A DNA stretch of 64,000 bases from Planctomycetales bacterium ZRK34. Lineage in GTDB: Bacteria > Planctomycetota > Phycisphaerae > Phycisphaerales > Zrk34. Shown piece after piece: positions 36,250-44,881 of this stretch. The DNA is taken from contig CP050848.1 of the NCBI GenBank assembly GCA_014873095.1, positions 1,364,001 to 1,428,000 on the forward strand. Direction: 5' to 3'. Numbering within the stretch: position 1 is the stretch's first letter; each line of letters opens with the position of its first letter. The translations under genes were made by a program, and so were the position numbers. Below the pieces are notes generated by a model. It was not told the origin of the DNA, searched no databases, and was given only the letters and a program-made list of their open reading frames with translations.

Positions 36250-36828
36250 CAGACCTTCCGGGGGGCGCGCTGCGGTCGTGGTATAATGGAGTTCAGGGGA
36301 TAGTCGGCCACGGCAGGACGCACCGTTCCGGGGGGTTCCGGGGGGTTCCGGGGGGTTCCGGGGGTTCCGGGGGTTCCGGGGACTCCGGGGACTCCGGGGG
36401 GGCTTCGGACGCCCCCAATTCACGATCTGAGTTGTGACCCCGAACACCCATGTTGATTATTGAGCCAAAAACGAAGATTTGACATTCGGCAAGGGCGTGC
36501 ACGAGTCATGGTATACTAGGGATAGGCGATCCGCGGGCGGCGCCTGCCGCCCGGCTCAGAGCACCTTGAGACACCCACATCTCCGTCTGAAAGGCCCGTT
36601 CGGACCGCCCGAGTTCATCTTCCGGGAGCGCGCCGCACATCGTGTATAATGGTAACCAGAGGCGGTAATCCACCGCCGCGAAGTGCCCCCCCCACCAAAA
36701 GACCTGATTCGATCCGCCGCCCGGCGGTCGCCCCCGCCCATCGATCCCCCGCAGTTGTTTACTCGATCCGTTCACCAAATCAGCGGTGCCGTTCCGGCAC
36801 CATCACACATGTTGGAGAAAAGAAAATG
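36250..36828 (+). promoter_or_regulatory. Region with three promoter-like repeat units
   Basis: Three similar units carry a -10-like box: GTGGTATAATGGAGTTCAGG (box at 36279-36284), ATGGTATACTAGGGATAGG (36512-36517) and GTGTATAATGGTAACCAGAGG (36643-36648). Units one and three are also similar upstream (CTTCCGGG(G/A)GCGCGC). Consensus -35 boxes are not obvious. The units precede the excisionase and integrase genes in the same direction. They may be tandem promoters or small-RNA starts. Confidence 0.4.
36325..36403 (+). repeat. G-run tandem repeat (quadruplex-prone)
   Basis: About eight units of TTCCGGGGGG with shortening runs of G (6, 6, 6, 5, 5, 4, 4) and TTCC changing to CTCC in the last units. 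The plus strand can form G-quadruplexes. It lies between the first and second promoter-like unit and codes for nothing credible. Confidence 0.85.
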
Positions 36829-37053
36829 TCACCCGTCACCGCTGCCTACCGCGATGAGTTCGTGCAGACCATACGAAGCGATTACCCGCCGAAGCTCCGG
36901 TTCGAGCAGGCCGCGGAGATCGCCAACGTCGACGTCCAAACCGTCTACGACTGGTCCTCACGCGGCCACTTCGAAGGCTTCAAGACCGGCAAAGGCCGCG
37001 GCGCGCGCCTGATGCGCGACCCGTTCTGCCGCTGGCTGAGCGCTCGCAACTGA
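36826..37053 (+). CDS. Excisionase/AlpA-like helix-turn-helix protein
   Basis: A 75-residue protein. Residues 25-70 (LRFEQAAEIANVDVQTVYDWSSRGHFEGFKTGKGRGARLMRDPFCRWL) are a MerR-like winged helix typical of excisionases, with the wing glycine and the basic loop. ATG 36826 has GGAG upstream and gives the standard length; the longer open frame to 36649 runs into the promoter-like region. It should bind the integrase attachment region and steer excision. The integrase gene starts 106 bp downstream in the same direction. Confidence 0.75.
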   Translation: MSPVTAAYRDEFVQTIRSDYPPKLRFEQAAEIANVDVQTVYDWSSRGHFEGFKTGKGRGARLMRDPFCRWLSARN

Positions 37054-37158
37054 GCGGTTTGTCAGCCTACCTATCTGCCCAGTGTGTGATGTCTGGGCTG
37101 TGTGTGTCATCGGTTCTCGATGACGCCGTCTCTATCACATTCAAACCTCCGGACACCC

Positions 37159-38460
37159 ATGAGCAAATACAAGATCACTGACGAAGTTGTGATCGCCGAT
37201 GACCTGAACATCAAGGTCCTGCGTCGAGCCAACAGCCCGAACTGGTACATCCAGTACAACCTGCCCGGCATCGGGCAGAAGAAACACTCCCTGAAAACCA
37301 AAAGCAAGAAAGAAGCGGTTAGCAAGGGCAGGGCCTTTGCCCGCGACTTCGCCGCCGGCGAGGTGCAGGCCGGCTCGATCAAACGCTACACCGTCCAGGA
37401 AGTCGCCGAGCTACGCTGCAACAAGCAGACGAACAGGGATCTGTCGCCGAAGACCATCGCTCATGCCAAGCGGTTCGATCGTCAGTTGATGATCTTCCTG
37501 CCAAAGGGTGGCGCTACACCCATCCAAGGATTGACCACGCCGGTGCTGGAAGCCTTCGAGGACGAGCTTCGGACCACCGGTATCGCGATACCTTCTACTG
37601 ACGGCCGCGGCAAACGCAAGGCCGGCCCCCTGCAACCCAAATCCCTGCGCGACGCGATGAAATCGACGCGGGGATTGATTGGCTTCGCCCTCAAACGTGG
37701 CATGATCAAATCCGATCCCAGCAGCGCCTACGAACTGCCCCCGGAACCGGAACGGGAGATCATCGTCTTCAGCGCCGAGGAACTGAACGCTCTGTACGAG
37801 GATCCGGCTCCAGGCCTGGCGGCCATCTGGCGCTTGCTGACTCAGACGTGCCTGCGCATCGGCGAGTTCATGTGGCTGATGAAGCAAGACGTCCTGATCA
37901 ACGATGCGGGCTACCCCGTGGCGTTGAAGATCTGCAAGAAGGTCTGCCCGTTCACGGGCAAGACCTGGAAACCCAAGCACGGCATCGAACGTCAGGTGCC
38001 GCTGACCGCTGAAGCCGCTGAGATTGTGGCTAGCGCTCTGAAATCCTCTGAAGTACCCTGGCTGTTCCAGTCACCGGTGTCCAAAGGCAAGCAGACGGGC
38101 ATGTGGACATACAACCCACTCAAGACGCGTCTACAAGCCCGTCAGGATGCCGCGGGCATGAAGCGGACGGGGCTGCACCGCTTCCGCCACACCGGCGCCA
38201 CGTACCTGGCCAACGACGCGAGGATGCCGACCGCCCAACTTCGGGACTTCCTGGGTCACAAGGATCTGAAGATGACCGAGCGTTACCTGCACCCGCGCCC
38301 CGAGCACATCCAGAGCACCATCGCCCGCGTGGACTTTGACTGCCTGATCAACAACAGCGTTGCGCCGGCGACGATGATTGACACCGAAAAAGGACAAAAC
38401 CCCAAAACAGTCAACTCTCAGTCAACCCCCGAAGAAGCCGCCTGTGCGGCCGACGTATAA
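37159..38460 (+). CDS. Tyrosine-type site-specific recombinase/integrase
   Basis: A 433-residue phage/island-type integrase. N-terminal AP2-like arm-binding region (NWYIQYNLPGIGQKKHSLKT), core-binding domain (LSPKTIAHAKRFDRQL) and catalytic domain with TCLRIGEF (Arg I), HRFRHTGATYLA (HxxR), LGHKDLKMTERYLH (His and the Tyr nucleophile). The Lys-containing strand is HGIERQVPLTAEA. All key residues are present, so it may be functional. A helper excisionase-like gene is directly upstream. No attachment site or tRNA was found in the window. It is intact, unlike the recombinase at 3225-4187. Confidence 0.9.
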   Translation: MSKYKITDEVVIADDLNIKVLRRANSPNWYIQYNLPGIGQKKHSLKTKSKKEAVSKGRAFARDFAAGEVQAGSIKRYTVQEVAELRCNKQTNRDLSPKTIAHAKRFDRQLMIFLPKGGATPIQGLTTPVLEAFEDELRTTGIAIPSTDGRGKRKAGPLQPKSLRDAMKSTRGLIGFALKRGMIKSDPSSAYELPPEPEREIIVFSAEELNALYEDPAPGLAAIWRLLTQTCLRIGEFMWLMKQDVLINDAGYPVALKICKKVCPFTGKTWKPKHGIERQVPLTAEAAEIVASALKSSEVPWLFQSPVSKGKQTGMWTYNPLKTRLQARQDAAGMKRTGLHRFRHTGATYLANDARMPTAQLRDFLGHKDLKMTERYLHPRPEHIQSTIARVDFDCLINNSVAPATMIDTEKGQNPKTVNSQSTPEEAACAADV

Positions 38461-38504
38461 ACCACACTCTCGAAAGGAACAGCAGATGAAGGACGACCAG
38501 AACA

Positions 38505-38536
38505 AAAAGAAGCCCACGGATTTAATCCGTGGGCTT
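38505..38536 (-). terminator. Intrinsic terminator of the surface protein gene at 38575
   Basis: AGCCCACGGA and TCCGTGGGCT form a perfect 10-bp stem around TTTAA; on the minus strand a TTCTTTTTG run follows. It also ends the integrase transcript from the other side. Confidence 0.75.
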
Positions 38537-38574
38537 CGGGGGGTATTGATGTTGGGGCTGGCGCGGGGCGGTGA

Positions 38575-39411
38575 TCAGCGGCGGCGGATGAGAGCGAGCG
38601 AAGTCAGACCCAGCAGGCACAGCGAGGACGGTTCGGGGATCACCTGGATGCCGGCGAGGATGACGGGGTCGGCGCTGTTGCCGCCGCGGAGGGTGAAGGT
38701 GGTCACGGTCACGCCGTTGGCGATGCCGAAGTCGGAGAAGTCCAGGGCGATGCCGAAGACATTCTGCGTGACGGCGAGTGCTCCGCCGGCGCCGGACTCC
38801 ACGGGATTGTTCAACAGTTCGGCGAGCGTGCCGGGGGCGGCGTCGTCGGTGTCGCCGGCGTTGCGGTGGGTCAGCACATCGGCGCTGGAGGTGTTGACGG
38901 TGGTGTCGCCCCAGGCGCCGGCGGCGGCGCTGGTCGGCAGCGCGGTGAAGGCGCCGCCGTTGAGACTCAGGGAGAACGAATCGACCGGGGCGCTTGAGTC
39001 GATCTCGAAGAGGATCATGTCGCGGCCGGGCTGATTGACGATGCCGGTGTTGAATGAGCCGGTGATGCCGTTGCCGCTGCCGATGTTGGCCCAGCCGGTG
39101 TCGGCCTCCCAGTCGGACTCGATCAGGGCGCGGCGCTCGGCGGGCGTGACGGTCTGATCGATATCCATGTCCGAGATGCCGAGGTCTTTGACGAGGATGA
39201 CGCTGGCGGCGGCGCTCTCGAAGGCGGTGGCGGTGAACTGGATCATCTCGGCGGTGGTGTAGGTCTGGCCGTTGAGTGTGACGGAGTTGAGCGTCACGCC
39301 GGTGAAGCTGGTGTTGCTACCGGTCAGCGCGACGCTGGCCGCCTGGGCCGGGCCCATCACCGCGAGCATCAACATCATGCCGAGACATGCCGACAGAATC
39401 TTCGGGGACAT
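38575..39411 (-). CDS. PEP-CTERM surface protein
   Basis: A 278-residue protein: signal peptide (MSPKILSACLGMMLMLAVMGPAQA), beta-rich body, sorting tail IPEPSSLCLLGLTSLALIRRR. The body has DTGWANIGSGNGITGSFNTG, VNQPGRDMILFEID, and GIALDFSDFGIANGVTVTTF, the same pattern as in the proteins at 22478 and 50950. Start 39411 is chosen because GGAGAA is six bases upstream; an ATG at 39423 is the alternative. It is next to the integrase on one side and the sialidase-like gene on the other, and is monocistronic (own terminator). Confidence 0.8.
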   Translation of the reverse strand: MSPKILSACLGMMLMLAVMGPAQAASVALTGSNTSFTGVTLNSVTLNGQTYTTAEMIQFTATAFESAAASVILVKDLGISDMDIDQTVTPAERRALIESDWEADTGWANIGSGNGITGSFNTGIVNQPGRDMILFEIDSSAPVDSFSLSLNGGAFTALPTSAAAGAWGDTTVNTSSADVLTHRNAGDTDDAAPGTLAELLNNPVESGAGGALAVTQNVFGIALDFSDFGIANGVTVTTFTLRGGNSADPVILAGIQVIPEPSSLCLLGLTSLALIRRR

Positions 39412-39660
39412 GTTCTTCTCCATGCGAATATTTTCGTGAGCGCCTTTTATCTCGACCGGCCGCTGTCGGGCCGATCGATCCCATTTTAATGGATTTCGGG
39501 CCATTTTCCAAGACTATTCCTGGCGGCTGGGCAGCCGGCTTCGTGGACGATGATTCGGCGAAGTGATAGATTCGTGATCTGCCCTGCGGGGCGCGATCCG
39601 GTCGACGGCACACGCCGATCTCGCCCGGTCGATCCCGCGTCACTCCGCCGTGTCTATTCG

Positions 39661-41511
39661 ATGAAAGCGCTTGCCATGCGATGGACGATACCCGCCCTGT
39701 TGATCCTGCTCGCCGTTGCATCCCCCATACTCGCCGAGCCGGATGCACAAACCCTCGCAGCCCTGAGGCGGATTCATGCTCCGCAGGTCGTGGGCGTGCC
39801 GCCGGCCAACGCCTGCCGCGGGCTGATGGTGATGCCCGATGGTGAGATCCGTCACTACGGATTCCGCATCGCGGACGGCGGCGATCGTCACGACACCGTG
39901 CCGATCTACATCTCCAGTCACGATTACGGACTGAGCTGGCGGCAGCTACCGGTCGAAGGCGATTCCGCTGCAGCGATGGTGCGCAGCCCGTGGTCCGGTG
40001 ATTACCTGACCGTGCTCTGCCAGACCAAGCGTCCCAACCACAGCATGGCGGCGGCCACGTACCTTAAAAACATCGACACCGTCGGCCTGCATGCGGTGCG
40101 TTCGAGCCAAGGGCCGGGCGGACCGTTTGAGCACGTATTGGCCGGGCGACGCATCGGGTTTCTACCGCGCTTGCCGTTGCCGCTGAGACATCGTCAGCGG
40201 TGGGTTCAACCGATCCAGTGCAGCGTCGGGGGCCCGCAGCAGCCGGGCGTATTGCTGTCGGATGACGATGGCAAAACATGGCGGCAGGTGTTGCTGCCCA
40301 GCCCGCCGGCGCACCAGGTCGAGTGGCCCCACCAGGGTGTCCGCTGGCAGAACTACGGCTGCGAACCCTCCGTCGTCGAGCTCTCCGACGGCCGCCTGTG
40401 GATGCTCATCCGCACCTCGCAAGACCACCACTACGAAGCCTTCTCCAACGACGGCGGCGACACGTGGACCGACCCCGCCCCGTCGCGCTTCTACGCCAGC
40501 ATCACCATGCCCCTGCTCTTCCGCCTCAGCGACGGCCGCATCCTCGTCGTCTGGAACAACACCACCCCCCTGCCCGAACTCGACCACGAAACCCAGCCCG
40601 GGCTCAACCACTCCGAGCGCGAAGGCCGCAGCGAAGATTTCTTCACCAATCGCGATGCCATCCACGCCGCCATCTCCGACGACGATGGCAAAACCTGGCG
40701 CGGCTTCCGTGAGTTGCACCTGAATGATCATCGCAACGCCGCCGACTTCCGCACCGTCGACGGAAGCGCCGCATCACTCGACAAGTCCATCCACCAGTGC
40801 CAGGCCGTCGAACTACCCGAAGGCAAAGTCCTCCTCGCCTTCGGTCAACACCCGGCCTGCCGCCGCCTGATCATCTTCGATCCCGACTGGCTGCTGGAAA
40901 CCCACCGAGCCGATGACTTCTCGCAAGGCCTCGGCGGATGGTCCGTTCAGCAATACGTCAAAAGCGTGCCGGGCAACTTCCGCGGCACCAGCGGGCACTG
41001 CGCCTACAACCGTCGCCCCGGCGCCGCCCTCGTGCCCCATCCCGACGGCCAGCCGCGCGAAGTCCTCCAGGTCGCCCACTATCCCGACCCGCGACTCGTC
41101 CACGAAAAACAAGGCGCCGTGTGGAACTTCCCCAACGCCCCACGCGGCCGCCTCACGCTCCGCCTGCGCATGCCCACCGGCTCGCAAGGTCTGCAGATCT
41201 GCCTCGTCGATCGCTGGTTCAATCCCGTCGATCCGGTCGTCGACCGCTTCGCCCAGCACGTGCTCCGCCTCGACCCCGCCGGCCGCATCAACGATGCCCC
41301 CGGGCTCAAACCCGACACCTGGGCCGATCTCGAAATCCAATGGGACGAGCAGGCCGCCCGCTTCCGCATCGACCAAGGCGACTGGCATCCCCTGCCGCGT
41401 CTGTTCCCCACCCGCAACGGCATCAGCTACCTCCACCTCCAAAGCCCCGCCACCAGCCCCGACCCCCTCGGCGTCCTCATCGAATCCGTCTCCGCCACCC
41501 GCACCGACTGA
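39661..41511 (+). CDS. Secreted exo-alpha-sialidase-like (BNR repeat) protein
   Basis: A 616-residue protein with a signal peptide (AMRWTIPALLILLAVASPILA). Residues 80-420 form a six-bladed propeller with Asp-box-like motifs (SHDYGLSWRQL, SDDDGKTWRQV, SNDGGDTWTDP, SDDDGKTWRGF: the SxDxGxTW pattern four times). The C-terminal 190 residues are a separate beta domain (FSQGLGGWSVQQYVK, LRLRMPTGSQGLQICLVDRW) that resembles a carbohydrate-binding or DUF1080-like jelly roll. BNR propellers of this type hydrolyse or bind sialic or related sugars; the substrate cannot be predicted. The region fits polysaccharide use. Confidence 0.82.
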   Translation: MKALAMRWTIPALLILLAVASPILAEPDAQTLAALRRIHAPQVVGVPPANACRGLMVMPDGEIRHYGFRIADGGDRHDTVPIYISSHDYGLSWRQLPVEGDSAAAMVRSPWSGDYLTVLCQTKRPNHSMAAATYLKNIDTVGLHAVRSSQGPGGPFEHVLAGRRIGFLPRLPLPLRHRQRWVQPIQCSVGGPQQPGVLLSDDDGKTWRQVLLPSPPAHQVEWPHQGVRWQNYGCEPSVVELSDGRLWMLIRTSQDHHYEAFSNDGGDTWTDPAPSRFYASITMPLLFRLSDGRILVVWNNTTPLPELDHETQPGLNHSEREGRSEDFFTNRDAIHAAISDDDGKTWRGFRELHLNDHRNAADFRTVDGSAASLDKSIHQCQAVELPEGKVLLAFGQHPACRRLIIFDPDWLLETHRADDFSQGLGGWSVQQYVKSVPGNFRGTSGHCAYNRRPGAALVPHPDGQPREVLQVAHYPDPRLVHEKQGAVWNFPNAPRGRLTLRLRMPTGSQGLQICLVDRWFNPVDPVVDRFAQHVLRLDPAGRINDAPGLKPDTWADLEIQWDEQAARFRIDQGDWHPLPRLFPTRNGISYLHLQSPATSPDPLGVLIESVSATRTD

Positions 41512-42183
41512 CCCCTCCCCCCCCACGCCGACGCTGAGCCCCCCGGGCGAAGCGTCTGGTACAGCGCGCGCACACCACCAACAAAAACCCCACTTCCAAC
41601 ACCCTCCACCCCACCCCCTCAAAATCCACGATTACGCCCCATCCCCGCCGCCCGCCGTCGCACCCATGCGCACCCCCCTGTCGCCTCGTCGCGCCGATGC
41701 GCGCGCCAGCGGCAAAAATCAGCCTGTTTAACACCCTTTTGACCCGGGTTGACCCCCTTTCGCGCGCACACCCATGGCAACTCGCGCAACGTCCGTGCGC
41801 GCGACCCGCTTTTCACCCCCTTCCACCAACCCGCGCGCACCAACCCGTCGTGACAATTCAGTACACTTTGCAAGTTTCGCATCACCCCGCGACACCCCCA
41901 TGCGCACAAACGTTGTCTTCCTCCCTCTCCCCTTTCCGGGGGGCGGGAGAGGGCCAGGGTGAGGGGGAGCCGCCCAAACTCCAACAAACCCCCGCTCCCG
42001 CCAGCCCCCACCCCCTCTCCCCCATCCCCGCTCGCTCCGCGCCCTTGCATTTCCCCGCCCCATCCCAGAAAATTACTGAAGTCACCCATTTCGTACGTCC
42101 CTACCTCCGAGGGCCACATAGTGACACATCCCGGGTTCAACATTTCAACAAAGAGGGCCACAGGGTGCCACGGAGTTTTCAAT
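41512..42183. other. Gene-free stretch with extragenic repeats
   Basis: About 670 bp. The plus strand is very C-rich up to about 41650 and again near 41990-42060. It holds a palindromic repeat (41920-41967) and an inverted relative of the 18-bp repeat at about 42148-42178. The open frames here are low-complexity and are not called. Confidence 0.5.
41920..41967. repeat. Palindromic extragenic repeat, CTCTCCC family, copy 1
   Basis: CCCTCTCCC...GGGAGAGGG forms a stem; the flanks (CAGGGTGAGGG) are shared with copies at 43271-43304 and 43788-43829. Confidence 0.7.
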
Positions 42184-43146
42184 TTAAGGTTCCTGACATG
42201 CCCTGTAGAAAAGCTCTGCAAATCTGAGGATCATCAGGTTGTGGGTGACGGCGCGGAGGTTCATTTCGCGGCGGCGGGTTTGATACTTTCGTGATGTCAG
42301 GGCGGAGCCAAAGTGGCGCTTGAGCATGAACATCACGGTTTCGACCTGCCAACGCTGGCCGTAGGTTTCGTCGTCGAAGGCGGTGGCCATCAGCCAGCGC
42401 CATTTGCCGGTCGGCAGTTTCAATGTCGGTCGACCGGCGGTCGCGGGGATCAGCGAGGCGATGTTCAGGTATTCGCGCAGCAGGATGTGGTTGGGTTCGG
42501 AGTCGTAGCCGGCGTCGGCGATCAGCCGTTGCGGCACGGCGTTGACGCACATGCCGCCCATCAGCGGCAGCAGTTGATCCACGTCCGGGCGCGGGCCCAT
42601 CGTGGCGTGCGTGCCGAGGATCAGGTGGTTGTCGCAGTCGGCCACGACGCCCAACTTGGCGAATCGGCGATAGGTCGTGGTTTGATACAAACCCGGCGAT
42701 CGCGCTTTTCTTCGCACAAAGTATCGGCTGGCGCCGTCGAGTTCGAAGCCCGTCGAGTCGGCGGCGGCCCGTTCGATCGCCTCGGCGATCAGCGGCGAAG
42801 TCTCCAGCGATGTGTCCGGGTGACGATGCAGCAGCGCCACGGTCTGCGCGAGCATGCGTCGGATCAGCGCGTCGCGCAGAAGCCGCCGCTCGGCTTTCTG
42901 CAGCGTGGTGAAGTGCGGCACCTTGTGCAGCTGCATGTCGCCGCACAGCGTCGGCCAGTCGATCAACGTGGCGACGATGCCGCGGTAGTCGTTGCGTGTG
43001 AACTGCCGCAGCACGAGGATGGCGAACAACTGCGGCAGCGTGAAGTCGTGACGCGAGAACCGATGGCCGTAGCGCGGCAGCGCCCGCCGGCCGACCGCCA
43101 GGGCCATCGCCGTCACCCTCCGTGGCGACTTGGATGTCAGGCTCAT
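42184..43146 (-). CDS. IS5-like (DDE_Tnp_1) transposase
   Basis: A 320-residue transposase. Recognisable are the DUF4372/DDE-type start (FTLPQLFAILVLRQFTRNDYRGI), AADSTGFELDGASRYFV (first Asp), RLIADAGYDSEPNHILLREY (second Asp) and QRWQVETVMFMLKRHFG (Glu). The size is normal. The stop codon lies outside the element: the last codons (QEP and TAA) come from the flanking duplication and host DNA, so the C-terminus depends on where the IS lands. Confidence 0.87.
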   Translation of the reverse strand: MSLTSKSPRRVTAMALAVGRRALPRYGHRFSRHDFTLPQLFAILVLRQFTRNDYRGIVATLIDWPTLCGDMQLHKVPHFTTLQKAERRLLRDALIRRMLAQTVALLHRHPDTSLETSPLIAEAIERAAADSTGFELDGASRYFVRRKARSPGLYQTTTYRRFAKLGVVADCDNHLILGTHATMGPRPDVDQLLPLMGGMCVNAVPQRLIADAGYDSEPNHILLREYLNIASLIPATAGRPTLKLPTGKWRWLMATAFDDETYGQRWQVETVMFMLKRHFGSALTSRKYQTRRREMNLRAVTHNLMILRFAELFYRACQEP

Positions 43147-43222
43147 CGTTCATCATCTAACGCCTTGGACCGAACTGCGCAACCGAACACGCGCCGAACA
43201 TCAGAGCTTTTCTACAGGGCAT
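42198..43222 (-). mobile_element. IS5-like insertion sequence with 7-bp target duplication
   Basis: Perfect 21-bp inverted repeats: ATGCCCTGTAGAAAAGCTCT plus G (42198-42218) and the complement at 43202-43222. The element is 1025 bp and flanked by identical TCCTGAC (42191-42197 and 43223-43229). Perfect ends and duplication suggest a recent insertion. Confidence 0.88.
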
Positions 43223-43270
43223 TCCTGACACCTTTTCTTCCTCCGGGATGGGGTACGGCAAGCGGCCCCC

Positions 43271-43304
43271 TCACCCTGCCCTCTCCCGCGAGGGGAGAGG
43301 GTGA
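43271..43304. repeat. Palindromic extragenic repeat, CTCTCCC family, copy 2
   Basis: TCACCCTGCCCTCTCCCGCG pairs with the following AGGGGAGAGGGTGA. Same family as 41920-41967 and 43788-43829. It is just right of the IS5-like element. Confidence 0.75.
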
Positions 43305-43376
43305 GGAAAAGACCCAAAATCTAGGTATCAGGAACCTTTTTAATGATAGGTTATAATCACAGATTAGGCTCTTGCC

Positions 43377-43715
43377 ATGGAAACCAAATGCCCGAGATTG
43401 TTTAAGAGAATAGTCAATTCGATATTATGTGGTCTGATAGTACATTCTGTCGGCGCATGGATTGTTGCTCTAATACTATATACCTATACCCCGGGCCGAA
43501 TAAGCGGTTCTCATATCATCACAGCACCGTTTTATATGATTCACGTAGTTGTGGTCGATACAATCGCGATATTGACCGGAATAGATTGGGTGCCTAGTTA
43601 CATCGAGTTATGTGTTATCTACATAGTGTATCCGTTAATCTTAATTGGAGTTGGAGCAGTTTGCCTCGCGATATCAATAATGAGGAAGAAAAGTTGCCAG
43701 AAACCTGAATGGTGA
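43377..43715 (+). CDS. Small membrane protein, AT-rich gene
   Basis: A 112-residue protein with three hydrophobic segments (SILCGLIVHSVGAWIVALILY, PFYMIHVVVVDTIAILTGI, CVIYIVYPLILIGVGAVCLAISI) and a basic end. No family is recognised. The gene and its surroundings are much richer in A and T than the rest of the window, and codons such as ATA and TTA are frequent, which suggests transfer from another organism. It lies between two extragenic repeats. Confidence 0.55.
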   Translation: METKCPRLFKRIVNSILCGLIVHSVGAWIVALILYTYTPGRISGSHIITAPFYMIHVVVVDTIAILTGIDWVPSYIELCVIYIVYPLILIGVGAVCLAISIMRKKSCQKPEW

Positions 43716-43721
43716 TTTTCA

Positions 43722-43739
43722 ACTCTGTGGCCCTCTGTG
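43722..43739. repeat. 18-bp dispersed repeat, copy 2
   Basis: Identical to 283-300 (ACTCTGTGGCCCTCTGTG). It lies 7 bp after the stop codon of the AT-rich membrane protein gene. Confidence 0.6.
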
Positions 43740-43787
43740 AGGAATGTGGTTTTCAGATAGCGGGATGGGATGCGGCAAGCGAGCCCC

Positions 43788-43829
43788 CTCACCCTGCCCT
43801 CTCCCGCCCCCGGAAAGGGGAGTGGGTGA
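43788..43829. repeat. Palindromic extragenic repeat, CTCTCCC family, copy 3
   Basis: CTCACCCTGCCCTCTCCCGC and GGGGAGTGGGTGA form an imperfect stem. Third copy of the family within 2 kb. Confidence 0.65.
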
Positions 43830-43900
43830 AGACAATACGTCGTGCACGTTTAACGTGCACGTGCACGGTCTTTTCGATTGACGATTACGAGGACGAGGAA

Positions 43901-43928
43901 CGAGCACGAGCACGAGCACGAGCACGAG
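43901..43928 (+). repeat. Hexamer tandem repeat
   Basis: Four to five units of CGAGCA directly after the palindrome GTGCACGTTTAACGTGCAC (about 43851-43869). It is intergenic and downstream of the DUF1080-like gene. Confidence 0.7.
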
Positions 43929-43934
43929 TCACTA

Positions 43935-44627
43935 TCAAGGGGTTTTGATGGCGACGTCGTCGAGGTACATTTCGTTTTTGCCGACGACCAGGGCGATGTT
44001 GCGTTTGGTGGGGTGGGCGATGCCTTCGGATTGGTAACTGCCGATGAACCGGCCGTTGAGGGTCAGGTCCATGCGGTCTTGCTGGATGCGGACGGTGGCG
44101 GTGGACCAGTCGGCCGAGGTGATCGGGTGGGCGATGAAGGTGCGGTGGGCGGCGACGATTTTTTTGGATTCGTCGTTGAGCTTGCCGTCTTTTTCGCGCT
44201 GGGACCAGACTTTGGAACTGAAGATGCCGTACTTGCCGTCCTGGAAGGTGGCGCCTTTGGGATTGAGCACGACGCGGCAGATGTGGCCGGCGTGGGAGTC
44301 TTTGTATTGGCGATCGTTGAAGGCGATGACGAGGTTGATGTTTTTATCGACGGGCTTGAAGCGGACGGTGACTTCGAAGTCGCCGCCGGGCTCGACGTTG
44401 ACGTTCTGCACGGCGGCGTGGCCGGGCTTCATGATGGCGTGCAGTTTGCCGTCTTCGACGCGGGCCTCGGAGGAATACAGACGCCAGGCCTTGCCCAGGG
44501 CGGGCGCGGAGAAATCGTCCTGGAAGACGACCTGCGTGTAATGGTCGGCCGGGATCTGCTCGGCGATCGACACGGAAGCGGACACAGCGGCGACAAGCGC
44601 GCAAGCGAAGGCGAGTGATCTGGTCAT
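43935..44627 (-). CDS. Secreted DUF1080/LamG-like (3-keto-disaccharide hydrolase-type) domain protein
   Basis: A 230-residue protein: signal peptide (MTRSLAFACALVAAVSASVSIA), then a single jelly-roll domain (VVFQDDFSAPALGKAWRLYSSEARVEDGKL, DFEVTVRFKPVDKNINLVIAF, GYQSEGIAHPTKRNIALVVGKNEMYLDDVAIK). This is the pattern of DUF1080, often called 3-keto-disaccharide hydrolase or family 16-like concanavalin fold. The catalytic residues of hydrolytic members cannot be judged here. It may bind or cleave a sugar polymer in the periplasm. It starts 255 bp from the GH43-like gene, in the other direction. Confidence 0.75.
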   Translation of the reverse strand: MTRSLAFACALVAAVSASVSIAEQIPADHYTQVVFQDDFSAPALGKAWRLYSSEARVEDGKLHAIMKPGHAAVQNVNVEPGGDFEVTVRFKPVDKNINLVIAFNDRQYKDSHAGHICRVVLNPKGATFQDGKYGIFSSKVWSQREKDGKLNDESKKIVAAHRTFIAHPITSADWSTATVRIQQDRMDLTLNGRFIGSYQSEGIAHPTKRNIALVVGKNEMYLDDVAIKTP

Positions 44628-44737
44628 CGTGATGGTTTCCGCGAATCGAGGGAGGTGATCATGGGCCCGGCGACGCGGCGGGCGACACAGGTGAACGTCT
44701 GGGGCGGGCGGGTTGTTGCGAGGAGGGAAAAGGGATA

Positions 44738-44763
44738 GTGCGTCGCACTGAAGTGCGACGCAC
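44738..44763. repeat. Perfect 12-bp-arm palindrome
   Basis: GTGCGTCGCACT and AGTGCGACGCAC are perfect complements around GA. It sits between divergent promoters of the genes at 44627 and 44882 and could be an operator or a REP-type element. Confidence 0.7.
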
Positions 44764-44881
44764 CGGGGGGAGAGGGGGAATCGCGGGGGTGTTTTTTGGA
44801 TGCGGCGGAATATGGTATCTGTGGGGCGGCTGTGCGGCGGCGCGCGGCGGTGTGTTGGTCATGTTGATGGAGGCTATCGCG

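Noticed and set aside
36325..36403. CRISPR-like array
   Set aside because: The units are ten bases without spacers; it is a simple tandem repeat.
36163..36447. Pro-rich 94-residue open frame on the minus strand
   Set aside because: The proline run is only the translation of the G-run tandem repeat; no RBS and no domain.
40162..41622. Several long open frames antisense to the sialidase-like gene
   Set aside because: They follow from high GC content in third codon positions; the plus-strand frame has signal peptide and four Asp-box motifs.
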